Below, piece by piece: positions 46,041-57,923 of a stretch of 64,000 nucleotides of DNA. A model generated the notes under the pieces. That model saw only the letters and a list, made by a program, of their open reading frames with translations. It was not told the origin of the DNA and did not search any database. Numbering within the stretch: the first letter of the stretch is position 1; each line of letters begins with the position of its first letter. The translations under genes and the position numbers were made by a program. The DNA comes from Bryum argenteum (lineage: Eukaryota; Streptophyta; Bryopsida; Bryales; Bryaceae), in contig CM073326.1 of the NCBI GenBank assembly GCA_037043015.1, positions 11,168,345 to 11,232,344 on the forward strand, read 5' to 3'.

Positions 46041-46363
46041 TACTTGGATATCAAGCCCTCTTACAATGTGTAAGGAAAATGTTGTGAGTGCCAAGAGAAA
46101 GGCACAAGGTATATATATACTAGGTGGATACACTACTTTCGGCCAGTGGCTTAGACCAACCGCCTACCGAGACAATACAAAAACATGTCAACAAGTTCAT
46201 ATTTTTTACTTCGTTCATGATAATATTTCAAATTGGTAAATTTCGTCTCGAATCCAGCCCACAAATATGAGGAAGCGTCCATTCTACCCATAAATCACTT
46301 CCTTCATAAATCTTTTTATATGAAGTTGGAGCTTTGTTATGGATTTCTAGGCTCACAAGGTTA

Positions 46364-46530
46364 CACTACTAGAAATTGACCCCCATCGCTACGGCAAAAA
46401 CGTAGCTTTTTAGTCTTAGTTAGTTCTTTGTCAATTGTACAATAAACGTTGCTTTAGCTACTCCAAAAACGTTGCTTCCGTAAAAGCCACGTTTGGGGAG
46501 TAGCTTAAGCTACGTTTTTCATGTCATGAG
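46364..46530. mobile_element. CACTA-like terminus and foldback
   Basis: CACTACTAGAAATTGACCCC is a CACTA-type start. It is followed by AAAACGTAGC...CGTTGCTTTAGC and AGCTTAAGCTACGTTTTT, partial inverted words. The matching right end was not found. Confidence 0.5.
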
Positions 46531-47370
46531 AACAAGGAGTTCCCCTTCTTAGAGTTGTTCCCTATATATTCTTCTATGTTAGTTTTGAATGTTGTAAAAC
46601 TGAATTGGTAAAAAAAAATTAAAGTTAATAAATTGGTAAAATTGGTGAAAGTAAATGATTTGGTAAAAGTTGACCAAAAGTATTTATTGGTGAAGTTTTG
46701 TAAAAGTTGGCAAAGGGCATTTTGTAGATTCACTTTTCATAGGTGTGAAATTCAAAGCATAACATATATTGATACCAATATTTATAAAGTTATTTAATTG
46801 GTGCTTTTAATTTTGGAAATTTGAGAATAAAGAATTAATATATACATGCACCAGTAGAACATAGTATTTGTAAGGAAAATAAAAATAAGCTTTATTTCAA
46901 AAAAAGTGGCAAATACATTGTACCATAAAACATAATATTCACACCCAGCCTAAAAGGTTGAAAAGCCATAATGTAGCCCCTAAATGAGAATGATCCTCTC
47001 GGCTTCAGAATCTTCGAAAAGAAAATTTCTGTATCCCCTCCAGAGTCATTGAGTACATCAAATTCACTCGGCTTCTTCCGTAAGCATCCTTGCACAGTCA
47101 TCCCTGTCATCATCCAAGTACATCAAAACCAATTTTGATTGGAATTAATACTGTGCTTAACACTCCAAATAGCAACATGAATAATGATATAAGGGATATG
47201 TGCACTTAGTATACAGTATGCACATCAAACATAATATGAAACATATAAAATAAAACAAACACCATTACCCAATATGAGTTATAAGAAATTCATCCCATTA
47301 TAAGAAACAAAAATATGCAAATGCTCACCTGGTTGTTAACTGCTTGATTGTGTTCCTTCGCGCCCCAGAG
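46531..47370. other. AT-rich intergenic DNA
   Basis: A loose GTAAAAGTTG/TTGGTAAAA tandem lies at 46600-46720. The antisense frame at 46892-47113 has no recognisable product. Confidence 0.4.
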
Positions 47371-47375
47371 TTTAA

Positions 47376-47635
47376 CCCCTAACTCTCCTTGTTGCAAAAC
47401 GTTCTAAGTCACAAAATTTGACCTTCCTTTAGATTCAGCTCAAAAAATCTCAATCCAAGCATTATTTGAAAGATTCAACCGTAAGATCTCAAAGTTCACT
47501 TGACATTCATCTCACAAACCAAATTTGAACCGTTCATTCTTCCTCATTTGTGAGATTATAATGGTCAAAGTTGGCTGAGTTTTTCTCCTGCGGGAACCTC
47601 CGAAACCCGTTTCGGGTTTTAAGGAGAGTTAGGGG
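47376..47635. mobile_element. TTAA-bounded MITE, 260 bp (third subfamily)
   Basis: Ends CCCCTAACTCTCCTTG and AAGGAGAGTTAGGGG are inverted repeats, with TTAA at 47372-47375 and 47636-47639. The inner TCAACCGTAAGATCTCAAAG and TTGTGAGATTATAATGGTCA words resemble parts of the 928-bp subfamily. Confidence 0.8.
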
Positions 47636-47726
47636 TTAAGAGGTGTTTGGCGCCCTGCACAAAATCAACACTTTCTCTTAGAGATATCCAACACATAGTT
47701 TTGTATGAAAACAATTGTATGACCAC

Positions 47727-48017
47727 GAAGCTACGAGACATGACATGAAGCTCCTAAATAAAAATATCAAGCCTCGGTAGAATTTGAACGGGACAAGTCT
47801 CAACAATCGGGAATAATCACACATATAATTGCTAAAAATCAATCACAAACGTCACGTACACAAGGTAGTGTGAAGCTTCGAGACATGACATGAAGCTCCT
47901 AAAAAAAAAATATCAAGCCTCGGTAGAATTTGAACGGGACAAGTCTCAACAATCGGGAATAATCACACATATAATTGCTAAAAATCAATCACAAACGTCA
48001 CGTACACAAGGTAGTGT
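47727..48017. repeat. Tandem duplication, 145 bp x 2
   Basis: GAAGCT(A/T)CGAGACATGACAT starts at 47727 and again at 47872; the two units are almost identical through CACAAGGTAGTGTG. A recent duplication, no coding content. Confidence 0.95.
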
Positions 48018-48232
48018 GTTGCTACGCATCTTCATTATGTGCAAGGTCGAGCTCCATAGCTTTTGCATGATACTTTTCATGCGTTGTAGAAATTAATGCG
48101 GCTACTCCATTCCTTTTAGCAAAATAAATCTCCTCCTCCGTAGGTTGCCGGTTGAACTCACCAAACTACAAACACATTCACAAATTAGAGTTTTTAAAAC
48201 ACATCATAAGAAGAATGCATGAAAGAGTTCAT

Positions 48233-48946
48233 TCATAAATTAGAGTTTTTAAAATACAAAACATACATAACAAGGATAAATGAAATAATTAATGTTGAAA
48301 TCGATTCAAAACTTACAAACTTCGAGACCAACCCGCTCACACCATGTACTCCAAGTTTGTGTGTAAACTTCAAGCGCTCTGTCCTTGCAACGGCTGCTAC
48401 AACGCACTTCTCCGATTTTGCTTGTAGTTGAGCATTTGACAAACTCTCATAAATAAAATTCCAAGATTCTAAAGTACATCCACCCGAACATGGAACACTT
48501 TCTTTGTTCCTTGCACTTTTGAAAGCCCTCCTCAATCTTACATGTTTCTCCCTAATATTATTTCCTACTTGCCTCATAACATATCTAACATCCCAATTTC
48601 CGGGATACAAGTGCTTAAGCGAATTTAGAAACCGTCTCTTAGTATCATCATCTTGACTTGTCCAACTAACATGCCAAGGAAATATAAGAGATGCTCTTTC
48701 AAAAGCAAAGTTAGACATGTGTTTCCAATATGCCCCTATTGGCTCGTCTTTACTATTTAATTGGGAAGGAGGGATATTAGATCTATGTTTCCAAGTTCCT
48801 AACAATAAAGGATCATCACAAATTATATTCCCCTCACTCTCAGGGTTTGCAATAGGAGCTTCACTTACTTGGTCAAAGGTTGTCCTAAGTCTACTTGGAA
48901 CACATTGTCGCTTCTCTATGCTCTTTCTACTACCTCCTAGTAACAA
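48233..48946 (-). pseudogene. Plant transposase-like ORF (Ptta/En/Spm transposase_24 type), fragment
   Basis: A 237-codon minus frame includes GAYWKHMSNFAFERASLIFP, DDDTKRRFLNSLKHLYPGNW, NNIREKHVRLRRAFKSARNK and CTLESWNFIYESLSNAQLQAKSE-like text. This layout (W...F, R-x-R-x2-KSxRNK, Gly, then W/F-x5-E) resembles the Ptta/En/Spm 'plant transposase' family, though with fewer hallmarks. The 3' part turns into unrelated Ile-rich text after SGLVSKF, where AG/GT boundaries suggest an intron. The neighbouring ORFs on the same strand may belong to the same element. Confidence 0.35.
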
Positions 48947-49339
48947 TTGGCATTTTTTTTCAAGTTTGTGAATCTCTGCCTCAATTCTTTTGATTTGAGT
49001 GGCCTTTATGGAGTTCTAAGGTCTTGTTTTGTACTTTTCTCTCTTGTTTTCCCATCCACCTTTAAAAATCAAGAAAATAGTGGTTAGAATTTTATTCTCT
49101 TAAAACTACGCAAGAAGTATTGATTGGGGTTATATGAAAATTAGTCTTATTTACTTAAAGTCACACGTTACAAACTTTGTCAATAATTCTAAGATTATTG
49201 TTCAATTTTGGCCACCATTGCAATCAAAGCTCTTTTACCTATTTATCAAGCCGCCAATTACATCAATTTCAATAAATTCTTTGTGTTACAAGGAAATTTC
49301 CATATCTCACATTTAGTGTTATGTTTTGAAGATTTCTTG

Positions 49340-50089
49340 TTATAACATTATAGTAACGTGTGAAATATAGTGCATTAATTTGCAATTAACATTTGTAATA
49401 CTAATCAACAATCCTTGTGTAGTAAGTATTGAAAAAGAGATATGGAAAAGAATCACCTTTTTACTTTTCCTTAGAATTGAAGCAAAAGCTTCTGGTTCCA
49501 AATCGGATAAGAGCATGGCTAGGAAACCCTGGCCATTATTTTCTTCACGAATTTGGGATGCAGGGAGCGACTTCGGTGACTCTAGTCGCGGCGGCTCTGT
49601 GGACTCCTTTGGTACCACCTCCTCCGACTCCCTTGGCTCTGTGGACTCCTTTGGTACCTCCTCTTCCGACTCCCTCGACTCCTGTGGTAACTCTGTCGAC
49701 TCCTCATGCACCAGCTCCTCCGACTCTAGTCGCCGCGCCTCTATCGACTCCTTTGGTATCACCTCCTCCGACTCCCTCGACTGCTCTGATGACTCTGTCG
49801 ACTCCTCAGGTACCACCTCCTCCTGCGACTCCTCCATCGACTTGCCTCCCAATTGTAAGAGCTTCACTAGTGTAGGTGACTTCGTAGCGCGTCGACTAAA
49901 AACTTTTGTTGGTGCTTCGATCTCACAACCCTCCTGGAACAAGTGACTCCTCATCTTTACGATGTCTTTAGGTGGTGCAATTTGCAACTTCTGGAGGTGG
50001 AGGAAGAGAGCAGCCACATAACAAGGGATTTGAAGACTTTTTGAGACTATAGCCGCCACTTGTCTCACTCTATTTTGGTACGCAGTCAT
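49340..50089 (-). pseudogene. ORF with Ser-Glu repeat, transposon-associated candidate
   Basis: A 249-codon minus frame starts MTAYQNRVRQVAAIVSKSLQ. It contains at 49560-49850 a DNA tandem giving imperfect ESxESEEVVPKEST repeats, then QGFLAMLLSDLEPEAFASIL. The frame after that (FHISFSILTTQ...) is probably intron or noncoding. Family not recognised; proximity to the transposase-like ORF suggests one element. Confidence 0.3.
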
Positions 50090-50598
50090 TTAATCAAAGG
50101 TTTTTGAAAGTATCTCCTGATTTAGGGTTGAGGAAGAAACACGCAATTAAGCAATTATGCACTTTGCCAAGTGCACTCAATGGCATGTCAAAACAACAAC
50201 ATTTTCCTCCAAAATGAAAAAAAACAACAAAAATTCCACACAAAAAAAAAATTTAAATGTAGAGGCACTAAACTTAAACTAATGAGAAATAGTATTTTTT
50301 TAATAACAAATTTGTTGCTAAATCATGTTTTATTGCTTTGTAAATACTACCAAATTATTATATTCAAATATTGCCAACATCTATTTTATTATTTTGTGTA
50401 CCATATAAATTTTTGGAATACAAATCCCAATGGATCAATATGAAGGACAACATCACGTCTTGGAGTGCAAAAATTGAAATTTAAAGAATTTCAAAGATTC
50501 AATTTTGTCCTTGAACTTCCCATAGTGTTTCTTTTTAGATTCAATGCAATTTTGATTATGAACTTCTACGTTGTACATTGCTATATGACATTTATATA
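50090..50598. other. AT-rich intergenic DNA
   Basis: No gene recognised. Confidence 0.4.
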
Positions 50599-51164
50599 CT
50601 CCCTCCGTCCCAAAATGATCTTCCTGTTAGACCAAATCTTATATATTAAGGATAAAAATAAATTTTTAAAGACTCAATTTGCATAGTATGTAGAGTTTGG
50701 TGTTCTCTTTGCATCCTAAAAAAATTAAGTTTTGAAACCCTTTTAAAATGTAGTTTTTGAATATTGAAAAGTGAATATTTTTGGGCGTGTTTAAAGAACA
50801 CCGGTGAGCACTTAATTGTTGAGTGTGAGGTTGCCATTTTGTGGACATTTAGCATATGCCTAAGACCACATATAGACCTTTGTTTCAGCTTCCAAAACTT
50901 AATCTACTTCAATTGGGAAATACTCAAAGAGATGCAAAAAATAAAAACTATAAGTATAGATTAATGCTTTCAATCATTGTATTTGTCTTTTGCTTGATGT
51001 TTGCATGGATGGAGCGAAAACAACCACTTAGAGTAGTTTTGCTAGTGTCAAATAACAATCTTAAGGCAAATTTGACCAATTTCAACATCACAAAGTGCAA
51101 TCGGAAGATCATTTTGGGACAAAAAAAGAAGGCCAACATGAAGATCATTATGGGACGGAGGGAG
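50599..51164. mobile_element. Stowaway-type (Tc1/mariner) element, 566 bp
   Basis: Left end CTCCCTCCGTCCCAAAATGA and right end ATCATTATGGGACGGAGGGA + G are inverted repeats flanked by TA (50597-50598 and 51165-51166). The sequence matches the plant Stowaway consensus CTCCCTCCGT. No transposase was seen; foldback regions inside produce mirrored open frames. Confidence 0.92.
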
Positions 51165-51166
51165 TA

Positions 51167-51435
51167 CTATTTTTGGCATTTATACAATGAACATACTTTA
51201 TAAGAGATAAAAGGCCAACATGTGCTATTCAACGAGAAAATATGTAGCATCTCGCTCTATATTATATGAAAATCCATACATAAAATTCATAAACGTACTT
51301 TAGAAACTAATAGTAAATACTATAATATAATATGCATAATACTATAACCAAACATCTCATACTTTACTCAAACATATCAATCAAACCTAACATGCCACCT
51401 AAACATCATATTGACTTGCTACTTAAAAATCTCTG
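51167..51435. other. AT-rich spacer
   Basis: Nothing recognised. Confidence 0.4.
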
Positions 51436-51440
51436 ATGCT

Positions 51441-54400
51441 CTATTCATCCTCCTCCATTGTCCCTACAGCAGACGCTTTATAGGCCTCATGTACCATACG
51501 ATCCCTGCCGCCCGCCGACCTTTGGGGATCAATAGAATCTTGAAGACTGATGGACGCAGACTCCTCGTACGTGTAACTGCCCGGCTCACCATGGCGAGTG
51601 TACCTTACGCCATCGGTGTTATAGTAGAAGCCGTCTCTAAATGTCATCATTGGTGCAAAGGCCTCGTTGAAAGCTATGGTGTCCGCTGATTCCGTAGATT
51701 GTGGAATGGATGGCACCATTGGTCTCGTTTGAATTGGAGTATCTAGAACCACCTCTCGGTATCTCCGATCCTTCCTCAAAGCCATTAGGTTCCATGCGAA
51801 TGAAGCCCGTCGTCACATGAGCTATGATCGAGGAGGTACATCGTATCATACCACGCGCGTACGTCGTACATTTGCCAATGTGTATGGTCTTTGGAATAGA
51901 AGTATCCGCTTCATCTCCAAGCTCGTCCTCGTCACTACCGCCTTCCCTCCGAACCTATGTTCATCGGATCTTCACCCTCGGAAATGCCAACGCTGGTGCT
52001 CCTTGTTGCACCTGTCATCTCAGGGATCTGAAATTGTCCTTGGAAGTTGTCAAACAACTTTGTATACAAGAAGTTTAGCCTTTCTAGGCTATTGTCAATG
52101 ACAATGATCTCCGATCCATGGAAACCTCCATGAAGGATTGTCGGAATGGCCGTTGTAATGTTATACGCAGCCAAACCCCAACCAATTGGCAAATACGCAT
52201 CCACCAGTCTAGAGAGCTCGGATGGTGATCGCTCGAGTCTATCACCCTCCGACGGTTGATGTGTCTCACTCCATTGATCGTGAAATACAAGTGGTAGTGG
52301 ACGGTCCCCAGAAACATAATTCTGATTGGGGGAAGTATCAACAGGGTGTTGCATATAAACAACAACACCTCCAAATGGTTCCACCGCTTGTCAGAATCGA
52401 CCACCCTCTCGTAAAGTTGAGGCATGCGATCAACCGAGTTTGCGCCAAATGCCCAACATCCATGTCGTTGAGTGCCACCTCGGGAAGTTTGAGCTTCGCA
52501 AACAACTCGGCATTAGCAAACACGGTGGTGGTAATGATGAGAATCTTGTTCCATCGTTCAACGCTTTGTCATCCACGCCGACAATTGTGCAATAACTTTG
52601 GTGAATCGCTTCTTCTTCCAAGGACCGTCTCCATGCCTTCCCCACCACGTCGACAATCAACAACCCACAAATACGATTGTGTCAATCTTTGGACATCGGG
52701 ATGAAATAATCCTTCCCAAGCTCGAACCATAAGATGATCCGGTGTCTTGATGCGAGTTGGCCTTGAACTTGTAACACCCACTTCCATGTGACGGTAGTGG
52801 CACCACCTTCATCTGCTGATGCTTCCACTTCTCCATGTGTTCTTGTTGCAATGTCCTGATAGTGAACCTTGATGGAGGTGGGAATAAGTTTACTTATGTC
52901 TGCCAACTTGGGCACCTTCTCTCGTGTAGGTTTAGCCCATGCGGCTTGTGTCTTTGGCCAAGTCCTTGCCAAATGCATCAATTTGCTCCTTGCCACCGGG
53001 AAAATACTTCCGTACAGATATGTGGAAGAACTCTTCCATGGAATTAGGTGAGCACTCTTTGTTGGACACCATTAACCAACGAGTGATATTAGCGACCGCT
53101 TCTTGTCTCATGATCCGGTCAACTGCATCTGCAATAGTACGGGAATCCCTAGACGCATCCTTGGTGGCGTGAAAGTAATATGATTGTCGAGGTCTGCGGT
53201 TGTCTTCCCCCCACTGGCTTAGCTGCACAAGACTTGACTAGCCGTAGATAAGCAGACTGTGGAACCACATTCAGCGGCCTCAACCAATGCATGGTCATTC
53301 GCTTCCGATGCTCCCGTACATCCACATTAGGATCTAGGTTGTTTTTGTCTGCAAACGCCTTCCACTTCTTCTCCTCTTCCTTGCTATAAAAGAGATGGCC
53401 ATCTTCGTAGTCCTTGCACACTTGAAGGATAGCTTCGTAACACTCGCGCCGAGGATTCCACGCATGAATGGTCAAGTCATGCATCTGCTTTGCCAACCTC
53501 TTGATTGTTATACCTTTGTTGCCCTCAACAAGGTTCTTCTGCACTGCATTAGCCGCACACACCAGAGCTTTAGCCCTGCGTTCATCGTCTGCACGAACCA
53601 AGCTATCAGGCTTCCCATACAACTCCCAAATCTCGCGTAGCTTTCTCAAGTCCTCATCCATGGTGGAATATTTTGTCCTATTCCATTCCTTCTTGTTGAC
53701 CCGCGCGGACTTCGCTAGGTACAATGCAGGATCATCGTATACGACAAATGTTGCCTCCCGCATTTCAAAGATGTTAACAAACTCAGCATGTGAGAGTTTG
53801 TGTTGGGCAACCTCTTCTTCCTTCGCAAAAGTGCAGTACCGCAACTATGTGTTGTCCATCCACTGGCTCCCAAATGATCCTCAAGCCAAGCCAACATGGC
53901 GAGAGTGTGTTGTACCGTGAATAGACGCTAATCCGTGTGTATCAAATATGCGTTCGAACTCTCGTTGTGCTCTTTCGAGGGGGAATGACACCTCTTCTCG
54001 CCGAACCACACCATCGTCAGAGTGACATCCACAATGTCTTAATCGGACGAAGAACCAACTTGCTCACACAAATCTTGTTCTCTCGGATGTCTCATAAAGT
54101 CATAAACCTCTCTAACTCTCTTTGCAGAGAGTACCCGATGGTTTGTCAAAGGACTCTCCACTTGGATAATCTTGTCGATCTTCACCTCGAATACAATGTC
54201 CCCCCGTAGTGATCCTTTCGCAATTTCTGCTTCAGTAGGTATCGGTGCTAGGAACTTACTTGACGTTGAGGCCTCCAACGCCATCCTCGGTTCCGACTCT
54301 GAATCCTCTTCGTCCTGGTCCGATACTTCTTGAAACTCGTCCTCCACTGCCGATACATTCAGTGAAGAACTCGGTACATAAGCAGATGCTCCATGCTGAG

Positions 54401-54755
54401 TTGGAAACCTCATGGTTGTAGACCCACTACCCCTACCACATGCCCACGATCCTCGTCCAGTTGACCTCGCACCACTTGTAGCCACATTCGACGATCGTCC
54501 ACCTGAACCAGATGCTATGTCGCCTCTCTCACGTCGTGGCCGCTTAGAAGGACGTCCTCTTCCAGATACATGAACACTTCCTACAGACGGCTCAGTAGTC
54601 GCGATACGCTGGACGGGCACAGATTGTGCAATCTACTGAAGTGGCTGGTAATCCAACTCACCTCCAATAACATAACTACGGTGAATTGGATCCGTCTCTT
54701 CTGGTTCAGCAGGTGGACCTTGTAATGTTGCATGTGTTGGATCCGCCTCTAGTAA
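51441..54755 (-). pseudogene. Long decayed coding region, unrecognised (likely transposon)
   Basis: Minus-strand coding-like text runs for 3.3 kb through several frames. An N-terminal part (54039-54755) has an AT-hook-like GRGRPSKRPRRERGD and an acidic SDQDEEDSESEPR. A middle part (53149-53844) has helices RVNKKEWNRTKYSTMDEDLR, KRLAKQMHDLTIHAWNPRRE and a WLRPLNVVPQSAYLR end. Later blocks (52932-53228, 52682-52996, 51935-52384, 51441-51785) follow with frameshifts and stops. I do not recognise the family. A gene this long, broken and next to LTR elements is most likely a dead mobile element. The LTR at 54795 begins just upstream of it, so the retrotransposon probably inserted into its 5' part. 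Confidence 0.4.
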
Positions 54756-55002
54756 TGCTTCGTACTAAATATGGGCATCCATAAGAACCTTTACTGTTGC
54801 GGACAGCAACTCCAAGGCAAGATCAAAAACAATATTGAGGGGAGACTCCAAAAGGAGACCAAGATAAACTAGAAGTGAGGAGATTCTTCACAGAAGACTC
54901 AAGATGATACTAGAAGGAAGACAAGAAGAACGAATATTGATAAGAGGAGGAATAGATACAACTGGTGTTGAAGAGAGTGAAGAACAACGACCTTCAACTC
55001 TC

Positions 55003-55010
55003 TATATATA
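55003..55010 (-). promoter_or_regulatory. TATA box of LTR 1
   Basis: TATATATA, read in AGTATATATAGAG on the minus strand, lies directly downstream of the GAA/TTC array, as in heat-shock promoters. The same box is at 60964-60971 in LTR 2. Confidence 0.6.
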
Positions 55011-55020
55011 CTAGGCTAGA

Positions 55021-55300
55021 AGAAACTTCCAGAGTAAGGTCCTAGAAGCTCCTATGGAACCTTCCGGAGACTCGTGGGAGCTTCCGGAATCTAGGAAGGT
55101 CAAGCGGAACCTTCCGGAAGTTTATGAAACCTTCCGGAAACAATTGGATCCTTATGGAACTTTCCGGAAGCTTAGAGAACCTTCCGGAAACTACTAGAAC
55201 TATCTGGAAGCTTCTGGAGGCTTCTGGAAACTACTAGAGCTATACGGAAGCTTGAGGAAGCTTTCGGAGACTCGTGGAAGGTTCTAGAACCTTCCAAAAA
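55021..55300 (-). promoter_or_regulatory. Heat-shock-element-like array in LTR 1 U3
   Basis: GAA and TTC modules alternate at 5-bp steps many times. At 55277-55294 GAAGGTTCTAGAACCTTC is a perfect four-module element with the TTCTAGAA core. GAACCTTCCGGAA-type triplets recur near 55058, 55110, 55158 and 55179, and GAAGCTTCTGGAGGCTTC near 55207. This is the binding pattern of heat shock factors (nGAAnnTTCnnGAAn). The array starts about 10 bp upstream of the TATA box on the minus strand. Regulation by heat is inference. Confidence 0.7.
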
Positions 55301-55838
55301 ACTTGAACTTGCAAAATATACGGAATCTAGGAAATCTTTGAGAAGTAGGGCTGATCACGGTAAACTCATGGGGTGTGGATAATACAGTATGGCATGTCCG
55401 TGACATCCCCCCTTCAAGGAGCGAGTTCCACGAGTTCCACACGAACCAATAATAAAACATAAACGAGAATGTTCACGTGGGTTTCGCGTGGACTAGACAA
55501 AGGAGTAAATATACGGGATACGAATACCGTGAAAATCGAATGTCGGCGGCGGCGGCGGAAAGTCGTGAGTTGTTTTCTGAATCGCGGTAGAACATAAAAG
55601 CAACGGACGGCATAAAACCATGTGGTTGGCGACTTGAGACATCGGCGAGGTGGCGCTCGCGGCCTTACCAAATTTTCGGCCGACGTGAGTTCGAAGGCCT
55701 GCCCCTGTAAAACTGAGCTAGACAAGCGCGTCGTCGCCTCGTCGATACCCCCATCGTTTTGGTTCAAAGTCTCTGCATTTGCACTTGCACCAAGAAGAAA
55801 CTTACGGACTTGGTGCGGTGGCGGTGGATGCATTGAAC

Positions 55839-56066
55839 CTAAACGCTTTTAGGTTTTCGAGGGTATCGGCGATGAAACTCTTGGATTAACTCAGGAGAGT
55901 TCTTGAGGTTTGAGGCAGGCTCCCAGGTTCTTTCGCTGACGTCGTAGCCATGCCAATGCACAAGATATTCGAGTTGTCGACGGTGGATGCGAGAGTCTAG
56001 AACCTCCGAGACTTCAAATTCTTCATCGCCTTTCATCTCGATCGGTGGAGGAGGTTCTTGAATCAT
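55839..56066 (-). CDS. Chromodomain, C-terminus of integrase
   Basis: FEVSEVLDSRIHRRQLEYLV followed by HWHGYDVSERTWEPASNL is a full chromodomain with its aromatic residues (Y in LEYLVHW, the W of HWHGY and of TWEP). In chromoviruses it directs integration to particular chromatin. The frame continues from the integrase after a frame break near 56066-56190. Confidence 0.88.
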   Translation of the reverse strand: MIQEPPPPIEMKGDEEFEVSEVLDSRIHRRQLEYLVHWHGYDVSERTWEPASNLKNSPELIQEFHRRYPRKPKSV

Positions 56067-56189
56067 GTCCGGTAACGTAGATTCCTTATGCGATTGAGGA
56101 GAATCATAGAAAAGCTGGATGAATCTTCATAGAGGCCGTAACTCCAACGGTAAGCCACCTTGTTGATTTGTTTGACCATTTGTGAATGG

Positions 56190-57209
56190 TCAAAGCGACG
56201 GTAGTCGAGTTTGTCGAGATGGCGGCGAGTCCTCAAATTTCGGACCATGATAGCCATACCTTGTCACCAATAGAAATGGTGGATGTTCCTTACGAGACAC
56301 ATCGGCGTTTATCTTCTGGTGCTCTTGGGCTTCGAGGAGGCTCTGCTTCATCTGCTTCTGGATATCAGACAATCGAGTAGCAAGATCTGTGGCAGCTGGA
56401 TTCTCAGAAATGTTTAGATTGAATTGATCAATCGCAGGATGATGACCGTAGTTTGCAAAGAAAAAGTGCATTGAGTAGACCCCGCAGCGTGTTGTTGTAG
56501 GCAAACTCGGCGGCGGCAACAACTCCACCCAATTGTCTTCTTTGGTAGTTGATGGTGCGCGCAAATCTTGCTCCAACACTTGATTGACGCGCTCGGTTTG
56601 TCCGTCGATCCCGAGGATGGTATCTTTGAAGATAGCTTGATCTCCACGCCGAGAATCTTGAACAAAAGCGCGAGAACTTCGATGTGGTGCGTTCCACGAT
56701 CGGAAATGATGTCGTTGGGGAGGCCGTGGAGTCTGTAGACATTGTCTACAAAGAGTCTTCTTTGTTTCTTCTCCGTGCTTGTCTTGTTGCGGAATGAAGT
56801 GAGCCATCTTGGTCGGCCGGTCCACAACAACGAAGATGGAATCAAAGTGTTGGACATTGGAAGGTCCGCGTAATAAAATCCATGGATATGGATGTCCGTG
56901 GGGTTTACGGAATCGGCAACGGTGAAGCAACCCGTACGGCCCGATGACGAGGATCTTGGATCTAGAACAGATGTCGCACGTTGTGACATAGTCCTTCGCG
57001 GTTTTCCACATTTGAGGCCACCAAAAGTCTGCGGATAACGACTCCATGGTCTTGTTGTAACCAAAGTGTCTGCCCGATGGAAAGTCGTGTCGAGGCTGGA
57101 AGCGCTCGGAGTCGGCATGGGCCTTCAGGGACATAGAGTAGTCCCTGATAATATTGTAGCCCATCTCGAAACTGGAATCTTGGATCTGCATCATCTTGGG
57201 GAGTTTCAC
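56190..57209 (-). pseudogene. Integrase (DDE) of the Gypsy element, frameshifted
   Basis: The zinc-binding part reads RHFGYNKTMESLSADFWWPQ and TTCDICSRSK (HHCC type). The core follows with FDSIFVVVDRPTKMAHFIPQ and, in other frames, LPNDIISDRG and GIDGQTERVNQVLEQDLRA. Two or more frameshifts (about 56740 and 56900) separate them. Typical retroviral-type integrase fold. Confidence 0.85.
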
Positions 57210-57355
57210 ACGACGTGGAAGCCTGTGAACTGGAAGCTGGTTGATTCGGGGATTCCGAATCTATAACCTCTGAATCTGAGACTTGAGAGTCCCGACATGG
57301 AGATTCTTCAACATTGGAGACGCTAGGATTGCTCTTGACTTTCGAGGCCAAAGGG

Positions 57356-57923
57356 TCAGATTGTAAACTTACTCGGATATCTTGAGAAAAAATGCATCTT
57401 TGAAATTGTAGTGTGCGGTCTTAAGTGAAGTTGCTCAAGTTTGATGAGAGTAGTCTCTGTTGGTCGTATCTTTGCATCGCCTTCTTTAGGCGCAAGGTAT
57501 GTTCGCCTAGAAAGTGCATCGAAGCGAATTTGTTGAGAGCCGGGGCGATGCGTGATTACAAAGTTGAATCGCGACAACGATATACTCCAACGGGCTTGTC
57601 GACGATTCAGCACCTTGGCAGACATGAAATACTTAAGGTTCTTGTGATCGGTATGAACTGTGACGGGATACTGAGCACCTTCAAGGAAGTGACGCCATTC
57701 TTGGAAAGAGTCGGCGATAGCTAAAAGCTTCTTGTCGTGAATCTCGTAATTGATCTCGGCGGTGATAAATTTTCGCGAGTGGGCGCGGCGGGGATGGGCG
57801 TCCGTCGTCGTCGGATTGTGAAAGGACGCTCAAGGGCAAAATCGAAGCATCCGTTTCTAGGAAGAGCGACTTACGGAAATCGGGATGTGTGAGAATAAGC
57901 GCTGTCGTAAACGCCTTCTTCAA
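57356..57923 (-). pseudogene. RNase H-like region of the Gypsy element
   Basis: Frame pieces AFTTALILTHPDFRKSLFLE followed by [13 protein letters not shown], then [20 protein letters not shown] and [18 protein letters not shown]: the usual Ty3 RNase H text, including the start (ETDAS) and the end (DALSRR). A frame break lies near 57680. Confidence 0.82.

Larger units (their letters stand above)
54795..55405 (-). repeat. LTR 1 (3' LTR), 611 bp
   Basis: Minus strand TGTCACGG...GCAACA. About 525 bp (54877-55405) are nearly identical to 60839-61368, while the outer 80 bp (the U5 end on the minus strand) are clearly diverged. It contains a GAA/TTC array (55021-55300) and a TATA box (55003-55010). 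Confidence 0.93.
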
